Shown here: positions 59,601 to 64,000 of the stretch, in pieces
Layout: every line of letters starts with the position of its first letter
Position numbering within the stretch: position 1 is the stretch's first letter
Assembly: GCF_004216555.1 (NCBI RefSeq)
Contig: NZ_SGWQ01000004.1
Location: 372,001 to 436,000, forward strand
DNA: 64,000 nt
Origin: Herbihabitans rhizosphaerae
GTDB taxonomy: Bacteria; Actinomycetota; Actinomycetes; Mycobacteriales; Pseudonocardiaceae
Direction: 5' to 3'
Made by a program: the position numbers and the translations under genes
The notes under the pieces: model-generated
Database searches by the model: none
What the model was told of the DNA's origin: nothing
Seen by the model: the letters and a program-made list of their open reading frames with translations, nothing else

Positions 59601-59686
59601 TCCGGGTGCCCGGCGACCACGTGTCGATGATCGACCCGCCGCATGTCGCCGTCCTCGCCGACCGCCTCCGGGAGGTGCTGCCATGA
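53603..59686 (+). CDS. Pks13-like type I polyketide synthase with added DH and KR domains
   Basis: 2027 residues from the ATG overlapping the FAAL stop by 4 bases. Domains: ACP (Ser40 in LGLSSRDG), KS (about 95-525; Cys260 in DTACSSS, His in EAHGTGTLLGDP and KSNFGHLEGAAG), AT (Ser688 in GHSMGEVAAA), DH (His968 in LADHQAYGV, Asp1115 in LADACLH), KR (TGGLGELG at 1343-1350, Ser1472, Tyr1485, Asn1489), ACP (Ser1638 in LGLDSL-type MGLDSL), a second carrier-like domain (about 1680-1755, LGGTGSL), and TE (Ser1846 in GWSFGG). Mycobacterial Pks13 is ACP-KS-AT-ACP-TE of about 1730 residues, without DH or KR. No ER is seen, so the product may be a beta-hydroxy or unsaturated acid. Confidence 0.92.
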   Translation: MTTGPAELARWLVDRVAIATGRRPESVDPHRPVHELGLSSRDGVALAAELADKLGTPVDATLVYRHSTIAAIAEAVVGQADQVQTTRQEPKHGDPVAVIGVGCRLPGGVESPADFWRLLDGGVDAIRTRPEGRWSELADDDALAGLPSTGGYLDDVAGFDAEFFAITPREAAVMDPQQRMMLEVSHAALEHAGIASKSLRGTRTGVFVGLSATEYGTLTLSDVDGVDSWSGTGAAASVIANRLSYLLDLRGPSLAIDTACSSSLVAVHQAVQSLRAGEVDLAIVGGVNALVTPGITANFARAGVLAEDGRCKAFDASADGIARGEGCGVVVLRRLSDARRSDDRVLAVIRDSAVNSDGRSNGLMAPNPEAQADLLRAAYSTVDPSTVDYVEAHGTGTLLGDPIEAAALGEVLGADRPDDCPLWIGSVKSNFGHLEGAAGVTGLIKVVLSLVHQQIPTSLHYREPNPHIDFAARRLRVAGSSREWPKYSGLAKAGVSAFGFGGTNAHVVLEEWPTAPAPEPAGRRPEVFALSAVSEEALHRRAEDLAAWVRHADAPLADVAATLAARRDHHPVRAAVVAADRAELADALRSVEVRRAGASDVVFVFSGYGSQWSAMGAGLLEHEPAFRAAVDELEPEFLAVAGFSLREAISGEITDLAVAQSAVFGTQVALAAWWRAHGVTPAAVIGHSMGEVAAAVVAGALDLRDGLRVITTRARLLAGLSGRGLGAMAVVDMSADELAEFPVDIAVYASPGQCTITGPAAEVDAVLRHADTLGRWHRRMRVGGAGHSADVDPLLPEFRALVGDLSPRAPEVRCYSTVHSGPPEFGVDYWTANLRWPVRFTQAISAAIADGHSTFLEVSPNPITVAAIEQTGDVLALPSLRRTDADRGCLPSLAVLHTIGAADLARRHPEPPVVDLPGPAWRHERYWAPAPRRTSRHPLLGEHVVLPDGRHVWQAEVDTGSLPWLADHQAYGVTVLAGTAYLELALSAGRAALGGPVRVRDLELHQLLAVDERTTITTTVDPDGRVTVQAGAEWTTHATALVLPADGEPAEPLSIADGEALDLYAVLARAGQEYGPAFRGLHDVRAVPGSASAAIRLPDEAGQSRGFTLHPALADACLHTLAAAAHGMATGRYLPAAIGEVRVLGDPARGVRCAGTLAVGDGNTLTGAVHLLGPDGELLVDISGVVVRRLRAGAVPVKPADLAYELRWDKAPLPEESGTPSPRRVITLDQGDSEDAPVRAALAAVRQVEPGERLWLVTRNAPPALAALRALVRVLAFEHPDLRATLVDLDDESAGCLDAELDADQRDDEVLWRNGIRYSARLAKAELTDREAPVVRPGAYVITGGLGELGLLVAEWLAERGARRIVLSGRRAPAPEAEATLVRLRESGTEVDVLLGDIAEPGTAEKLVAHAGRDGVPLHGVLHAAAVLRDAAAMDVTDEDLTTVWRPKVVGAQRLHEATLDVELDWWLMFSSVASMFGSPGQAAYATANAWLDAFVARRRATGLPAATINWGAWEGEHDRANAALASVGRTQGLDALQEVLASGRAATGIAHLDLPAALDAFPTLAELPFLAELAPAVVAATSGADGWPGADGLRDLPPAEAMRMVLDRLAARLAALIGTSQDRVDVHVPLTSMGLDSLMAMRMRAAIQHDLGAPPPVSLLLRGASLADLAAHLVGEAPQRPRGPIPPRDPTERWIAQLWQDALGRNGFGVHDDFFTLGGTGSLADAVHESITARLAGAPGAEALFARPTVAAMADLLRDELEGSPDGPVRVLREEGAESPLFLFHPAGGPTSVYQPLIAALPDGRPCYGFERVDELESLPDKASRYVELLREIAPHGPYLLGGWSFGGLLAYEVAHRLTAAGERVELVALIDTILPKTGETDVVQRFQRFAEHIRDTYGVDFEVPDSLRDLPEHEQIEHVMTTLATAVPDIGEGALRHQRTSYVDARVAERYQPRPYGGRVVLLRATDPHPLTTTLDSRYLRDDEALGWDDLCADLRVIRVPGDHVSMIDPPHVAVLADRLREVLP

Positions 59687-61158
59687 ACACCGCGGAACGG
59701 CTCAACGACCTGCTCCTGCGCCGCGACGAAGCGAGCCGGCTCGCCGAGAAGCGCGCCGTGGAACGCCAGCACCCCAAGGGAAAGCTCACCGCGCGCGAGC
59801 GGATCGACCTGCTCGTCGACCCCGACTCGTTCATCGAGACCGACGAACTGGCGCGGCACCCCGACGGGCCCTACGGCGACGGCGTGATCACCGGACAGGC
59901 CACTGTGGACGGTCGGCCGATCTGCCTGTTCTCCCAGGACTTCTCGGTGTTCGGCGGGAGCATGGGGGAGACCTTCGGGCGCAAGGTCGTCAAGATCATG
60001 GACCGCGCGCTGCGCATCGGCTGCCCGATCATCGGGATCAACGACTCCGGCGGCGCGCGCGTGCAGGAGGGCGTGGTGTCGCTGGCGTACTACGCGGAGA
60101 TCGCGCGCCGCAATTCGGCGGGGTCCGGCGTGGTGCCGCAGCTGTCGCTGATTCTCGGCCCGTGTGCCGGCGGCGCCGCGTATTCACCGGCGATGACCGA
60201 CTTCACCGTGATGGTGGAGGACACCTCGCACATGTTCGTCACCGGGCCGAAGGTGGTCGCCGCGGTCACCGGCGAGGAGTCCACAGTGGACGCGCTGGGT
60301 GGGCCGGCGATGCACGCCGAGGTCTCCGGCAACTCGCACTACACGGCGACCGACGAGCCGGACGCGCTGGACTGGGTGCGCACCCTGCTCGGGTTCCTGC
60401 CGGTGAACAACCAGACCGAGCCGCCGATCTACTCCTCCGACGCGGTCCCGGCGATCACCGCGGCCGACCGCGAGCTGGACACCATCGTGCCGGACGAGGA
60501 GAACAAGTCCTACGACATGTTCGAGGTGATCCGCCGGGTGGTCGACGGCGGCGATCTGCTCGAGGTGCACGACCGGTTCGCGCGCAACATGATCTGCGGC
60601 TTCGGCAGGGTCGCCGGCGCGACCGTCGGCGTGGTGGCCAACCAGCCGAGGCACAACGCCGGCGCGATCGACATCGACGCGTCGGAGAAGGCGGCCAGGT
60701 TCGTGCGGTTCTGCGACGCGTTCGGCATTCCGCTGCTCACCTTCGCCGACGTTCCCGGTTACCTGCCGGGTGTCGAGCAGGAGCGCGGCGGGATCATCCG
60801 GCGGGGCGCGAAGCTGCTGTACGCCTACGCCGAGGCGACCGTGCCGCTGGTGACCGTGGTGACCCGCAAGGCCTACGGCGGCGGGTACGCGGTGATGGGG
60901 TCCAAGCATCTCGGCGCGGACGTGAACCTGGCCTGGCCGACCGCCGAGATCGCGGTCATGGGCGCGGCCGGCGCGGCGAAGCTGCTGCCCGGCAGCCAAC
61001 TGGAGGCGCCCGCCCCGTATGTCGCGGCCGAGCGCGGCTATGTGGACCAGGTGATCGCGCCGTCGGAGACCCGGCTGCGGGTGGCCTCGGCACTCAAGAT
61101 GTTGCGGGACAAGCGAGAGCAGGGGCCCGCGAGGAAGCACGGCAACATCCCACTCTGA
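59683..61158 (+). CDS. acyl-CoA carboxylase carboxyltransferase subunit (AccD4-like)
   Basis: 491 residues, overlapping the PKS stop by 4 bases. Biotin-dependent carboxyltransferase with two crotonase-like halves: INDSGGARVQEGVVSLAYYA and LGPCAGGAAYSPAMTDFTVM in the first, PLLTFADVPGYLPGVEQERG and TRKAYGGGYAVMGSKHLGAD in the second. It should make the carboxyacyl-CoA extender that the AT loads. The biotin subunit must be encoded elsewhere. Confidence 0.93.
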   Translation: MNTAERLNDLLLRRDEASRLAEKRAVERQHPKGKLTARERIDLLVDPDSFIETDELARHPDGPYGDGVITGQATVDGRPICLFSQDFSVFGGSMGETFGRKVVKIMDRALRIGCPIIGINDSGGARVQEGVVSLAYYAEIARRNSAGSGVVPQLSLILGPCAGGAAYSPAMTDFTVMVEDTSHMFVTGPKVVAAVTGEESTVDALGGPAMHAEVSGNSHYTATDEPDALDWVRTLLGFLPVNNQTEPPIYSSDAVPAITAADRELDTIVPDEENKSYDMFEVIRRVVDGGDLLEVHDRFARNMICGFGRVAGATVGVVANQPRHNAGAIDIDASEKAARFVRFCDAFGIPLLTFADVPGYLPGVEQERGGIIRRGAKLLYAYAEATVPLVTVVTRKAYGGGYAVMGSKHLGADVNLAWPTAEIAVMGAAGAAKLLPGSQLEAPAPYVAAERGYVDQVIAPSETRLRVASALKMLRDKREQGPARKHGNIPL

Positions 61159-61172
61159 TCCCGGAGACCACA

Positions 61173-62195
61173 ATGGACAGACATCGCAGACGCGGCCTGC
61201 GGGCCGCATTACTGGCACTCGCACTGGTCGCGGGCTCGCTCGCGGTCATCACGCCGGGCGCCACCGCCGCGCCGGCCAGGGCGGCCGCGGTGGCCGACAC
61301 GGGCGCGAAGGTCGTCGAGGAGAAGTGGATCAGCGAGCGCATGCTCGATCTCAGGATCGAGTCGCCGGCGCTCGGGTTCGTCGCGCCGGTGCGGCTGCTG
61401 CTGCCGAAGGGCTGGGCGCCGAATCCCAGCCGGACGTGGCCGTCGTTCTACCTGTTGCACGGCTGCTGCGGCATTCCGGAGCCGGGCCACGAGGACCACG
61501 AGGCGTGGACGTTCAAGACCGACGTGGAGGAACTGACCGCGAACACCGACGCGCTCGTGATCATGCCGAGTGACGGCCGGGCCGGCATGTACACGGCATG
61601 GTGGAACTACGGCATGTCGAGCAAGCCCGACTGGGAGACCTTCCACCTCACCGAGGTGCGCCAGATCCTCGAGCGCGGCTACGGCGCGGGTACCACGCGG
61701 TCGGTGGCCGGTCTGTCGATCGGCGGCTACGGCGCGATCGCCTACGCGTACCGGCACCCGGGGATGTTCAAGTTCGCGGCGAGCTACAGCGGTGTGCTGC
61801 ACACGCTGATCCCGGTCGTGACGCAGTTGGTCCAGGGAATTCTGCTGCGCGAGGGCCTCGACTTCTACCGGATGTGGGGCAACGAATGGATGCAGCGGAA
61901 CATCTGGATGTCGCGCAACCCGTACGACAACGCGGAGAAGCTGCGCGGTACGCAGTTGTACATCTCGTCGGGCAACGGGAACGCTGGTCCGCTCGATCCT
62001 CCGGGCGGCGCGTTGGACTTCATCGAACCGGGGACGCAGATGTCCTCGCGCGCGCTGACCGACCGGCTCAAGCAGCTCGGCATCCCGGTGACCACCAACT
62101 TCTACGGCAACGGCACGCACACGTGGCCCTACTGGCAGCGTGAACTGCACAACTCGTACCCGATGATCGTGAAGTCCCTCGGCCTGTCCCGCTGA
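61173..62195 (+). CDS. secreted antigen-85-like esterase/acyltransferase
   Basis: 340 residues from ATG with GGAGA upstream, 14 bases after the AccD-like gene. Signal peptide at residues 1-33 (GLRAALLALALVAGSLAV). Alpha/beta hydrolase with the oxyanion segment YLLHGCCGIPEPGH, nucleophile Ser in AGLSIGGYGAIAYAYRHP, and His in NGTHTWPYWQREL; GTHxWxYW also occurs in Ag85. It should transfer or release an acyl chain outside the cell, presumably the product of the synthase encoded upstream. Acceptor unknown. Confidence 0.88.
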   Translation: MDRHRRRGLRAALLALALVAGSLAVITPGATAAPARAAAVADTGAKVVEEKWISERMLDLRIESPALGFVAPVRLLLPKGWAPNPSRTWPSFYLLHGCCGIPEPGHEDHEAWTFKTDVEELTANTDALVIMPSDGRAGMYTAWWNYGMSSKPDWETFHLTEVRQILERGYGAGTTRSVAGLSIGGYGAIAYAYRHPGMFKFAASYSGVLHTLIPVVTQLVQGILLREGLDFYRMWGNEWMQRNIWMSRNPYDNAEKLRGTQLYISSGNGNAGPLDPPGGALDFIEPGTQMSSRALTDRLKQLGIPVTTNFYGNGTHTWPYWQRELHNSYPMIVKSLGLSR

Positions 62196-62203
62196 CCCGA
62201 CCG

Positions 62204-62288
62204 CGCGAGTCCCGCGCCCCGCACCGGTGAGTCCCGCGTTCACGCAGCACGAACGCGGGACTCGCCGAGGCACAGCGCGGGACTCGCG
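62204..62288. repeat. nested palindromic intergenic repeat, copy 2
   Basis: 85-base element with the same layout as 8237-8323: an outer perfect stem CGCGAGTCCCGCG (62204-62216 with 62276-62288) encloses an inner stem GAGTCCCGCGTTC (62229-62241 with 62251-62263) with a 9-base loop. The right-hand part GGCACAGCGCGGGACTCGCG nearly equals that of copy 1. Again it sits between convergent gene ends. Confidence 0.85.
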
Positions 62289-62299
62289 ATCACGCGGAC

Positions 62300-63751
62300 C
62301 TAGACCAGCTCCAACGGATCAGTGCGGACGCCGAAGCGCGTCCGCAACGCCCGCGCCGCGGCGTGCACACCGCACATGCCGTGCACGCCCGGTCCGGGCG
62401 GCGTCGACGACGAGCACAGGTACACCCCGGGAATCGGTGTGGCGTAAGGGTTCCAGCGCACGGTCGGGCGGAACACGGTCTGCCGCAGGGAGATCGCGCC
62501 GGCCGCGATGTCGCCGCCGACGTAGTTCGCGTTGTGCGTGCTCGCCTCCGCCGCGGTGATCACGTTGCTGGCCAGCACCAGATCGCGGAACCCCGGCGCG
62601 AAGGCCTCGATCCGCGCGGTGACCGCCTCCGTCATGTCCACTGTGGACCCGTTCGGCACGTGCGCGTAGGTCCACAGCGTGTGCCCGCCGCGCGAGTCGT
62701 CCACCACGTGCGGCTGACTCGCCAGCACGAACGGCCGCTCGGAGTGCCGGCCGGCCAGCACGTCCCGCTCCGCGGTGACGATCTCCGCCCGCGAGCCGCC
62801 GAGGTGCAGCGTGCCGGCCGGCGCGCACTCCGGCACGGTCCACGGCACCGGGCCGGACAGCGCGAAGTCGACCTTGCACGCCGCCGCGCCGTGCCGGAAT
62901 CGCCGCAGCGCTCGCAGATAGCCGGCCGGCAGGCGGTCGCCGGCCATCCGGGCCAGCGCGCCCGGCGTGACGTCCAGCAGCACGGCCCGCGCCGGCGGCA
63001 GCTCGTCCAGGCTCGCCACGCGGTGCCCGGTGATCACGGATCCGCCGCGCCGCACCAGCTCCGCCGTCAGCGCGTCCACAATGGACTGGCTGCCGCCGCG
63101 CGGGACCGGCCAGCCGCCGGCGTGCGCGAGCGCGCCCAGCAGCAGCGCGACGCCGGCCGGCGCGGGGGAGCGCGGCGGCGTGATCGCGTGCGCCGCCACA
63201 CCGGTGATCATCGCGGGTGCCACCTGGTCGTGGAAACGCCTGCCCCACAAGGGAGATCCCTGTTCGAGTACGCGCGCGCCGAAGCGTGCCGCGGTCACCG
63301 GCGCGCGAGGCAGTCGGCGGAAATCGGACATGCCCAGCGCGACCACGTCGGGCCACGCGTCACGCAGCGGGCCGAGCAGCGCCCGCCACGCCGCGCCGTC
63401 GACGCCCAGCCCGTCCGTCGTGCGATCGAGGTCGTGCCAGGCGATGCCGGCACGCCCGCCGTCCAGCGGATGCGCGTAGGACACCTCGGGCGTGCGCATC
63501 TCCACACCGTGCGCGCCGAGGTCGAACGCGCGGAAGAACGGTGAGGCGATCGCCATCGGGTGCACGGCGGAGCACACGTCGTGCCGGAATCCCGGCAACG
63601 TCAGCTCCGCCGTGCGCGCGCCTCCGCCGATCGTGCCGGCCGCCTCGTAGACCCGCACCGCGAGCCCGGCGCCGGCCAGCACGATGGCCGCGGCGAGGCC
63701 GTTCGGCCCCGCCCCGACCACCACGGCGTCCACATCGGACACACCCGTCAT
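62300..63751 (-). CDS. FAD-dependent oxidoreductase (phytoene-desaturase-like)
   Basis: 483 residues. N-terminal FAD site DAVVVGAGPNGLAAAIVLAG, then RVYEAAGTIGGGARTAELTL, and at the C-terminus IPGVYLCSSSTPPGPGVHGM. This is the CrtI/amine oxidase-like group (often named NAD(P)/FAD-dependent oxidoreductase). It lies 10 bases after a ferredoxin gene and a P450 end, so a role in oxidation of a lipid or isoprenoid is possible. No phytoene synthase is in the window. Confidence 0.85.
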   Translation of the reverse strand: MTGVSDVDAVVVGAGPNGLAAAIVLAGAGLAVRVYEAAGTIGGGARTAELTLPGFRHDVCSAVHPMAIASPFFRAFDLGAHGVEMRTPEVSYAHPLDGGRAGIAWHDLDRTTDGLGVDGAAWRALLGPLRDAWPDVVALGMSDFRRLPRAPVTAARFGARVLEQGSPLWGRRFHDQVAPAMITGVAAHAITPPRSPAPAGVALLLGALAHAGGWPVPRGGSQSIVDALTAELVRRGGSVITGHRVASLDELPPARAVLLDVTPGALARMAGDRLPAGYLRALRRFRHGAAACKVDFALSGPVPWTVPECAPAGTLHLGGSRAEIVTAERDVLAGRHSERPFVLASQPHVVDDSRGGHTLWTYAHVPNGSTVDMTEAVTARIEAFAPGFRDLVLASNVITAAEASTHNANYVGGDIAAGAISLRQTVFRPTVRWNPYATPIPGVYLCSSSTPPGPGVHGMCGVHAAARALRTRFGVRTDPLELV

Positions 63752-63761
63752 GCCGTGAACG

Positions 63762-63971
63762 TCAGTCGTCGGACAGGCTCAGCGCACCCGACGGGCAGAT
63801 GTCCACCGCCGTGCGGGCGTGCTCCAGCGCCTCGCCGTCGACGTGCTCGGACAGCACGACGACCGTGCCCTCCGCGTCGTCCTGGTCGAAGATCGCGTCG
63901 TCGGTGAGCACGCACTGGCCCGCACCCACGCAGACGTCTCTGTCGGCGTTGATTCGCATGTCCTTCACCAT
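63762..63971 (-). CDS. 3Fe-4S-type ferredoxin
   Basis: 69 residues (start at 63971 overlapping the P450 stop, or at 63959, which would give 65 residues). Cluster ligands: CVGAGQC and CPSGAL (C-x5-C...CP), with the second position replaced as in P450-partner [3Fe-4S] ferredoxins. It should carry electrons to the P450 encoded directly upstream. Confidence 0.88.
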   Translation of the reverse strand: MVKDMRINADRDVCVGAGQCVLTDDAIFDQDDAEGTVVVLSEHVDGEALEHARTAVDICPSGALSLSDD

Positions 63972-64000
63972 GCCACCGGGAGCTCACGGACGCCGAAGAT
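63965..64000 (-). CDS. cytochrome P450 C-terminal end (partial)
   Basis: Only the last 11 codons and the stop are visible: IFGVRELPVAW. An ending of this type (G-x-R-x-LPV-x-W) is typical of actinomycete P450 enzymes, and the ferredoxin directly after it supports this. The rest lies beyond the right edge. Confidence 0.6.
   Translation of the reverse strand: MFGVRELPVAW

Noticed and set aside
1-64000. CRISPR arrays, insertion sequences, phage genes, rRNA genes
   Set aside because: No regular spacer-repeat array, transposase, integrase, phage structural gene or rRNA stretch was seen.

Overview
The window is GC-rich actinomycete DNA with dense genes, many 4-8 base start/stop overlaps and GTG starts. 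Gene content points to Actinomycetota, most likely the order Pseudonocardiales: CUT1 and xylose-type sugar transporters, ROK regulators, SCO0930-like lipoproteins, a LAL regulator, ESX-type small proteins and a DUF222-HNH gene. No single gene fixes the genus, and no ribosomal RNA or marker gene is present.

Bases 1-18100 are a polysaccharide region. A chitin-oligosaccharide-like CUT1 importer with a NagZ-like hydrolase (1-3448) lies divergent to a ROK repressor and a GH18 chitinase. A serine hydrolase/TetR pair follows. Next comes a beta-glucan set: GH64, GH3 and a gutted GH30 relic. Then a structured repeat with a DUF222-HNH gene and a xylF-xylG-xylH-ROK operon. Two near-identical operators (TGTTGT-N5-ACAACA) link the beta-glucan set and the xyl operon. 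The region looks suited to fungal cell-wall and plant biomass use.

Bases 18100-29000 hold a TetR/SnoaL/NmrA set, a lipoprotein-ECF sigma-anti-sigma operon with its own ECF-like promoter, and a self-contained PTS operon (DeoR regulator, fruK, mannitol EIICB and EIIA, polyol dehydrogenase, HPr, EI) closed by a strong terminator.

Bases 28900-32020 are a small ESX-like operon (SAV_915 protein, WXG-like protein, larger WXG-like protein with a glycine-rich hydrophobic tail, membrane protein). Bases 32200-42200 carry secreted proteins: a CHAP amidase, two S1 proteases, an S8 protease, a 55-residue secreted peptide and a LAL regulator.

Bases 42392-45034, all on the minus strand, are the most unusual stretch. 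A secreted thioredoxin, a hairpin, a tRNA-Cys, a cyclodipeptide synthase of the AlbC (NYH) type, a rhodanese and a thioredoxin reductase lie in one direction with almost no gaps. The tRNA-Cys ends 31 bases before the synthase start, and such synthases use aminoacyl-tRNA as substrate. A cysteine-containing diketopiperazine with dithiol/disulfide chemistry is my leading guess.

Upstream of it lie an M1-like protein that has lost its zinc site and an NCS1 permease, divergent to two tandem LysR genes and an MFS exporter. Bases 51876-62195 form a second notable system: FAAL, a Pks13-like synthase with added DH and KR domains, an AccD4-like carboxyltransferase and an antigen-85-like esterase. This is the gene order of the mycobacterial mycolate condensation locus with a different synthase inside. 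The window ends with an FAD oxidoreductase, a ferredoxin and the tail of a P450.
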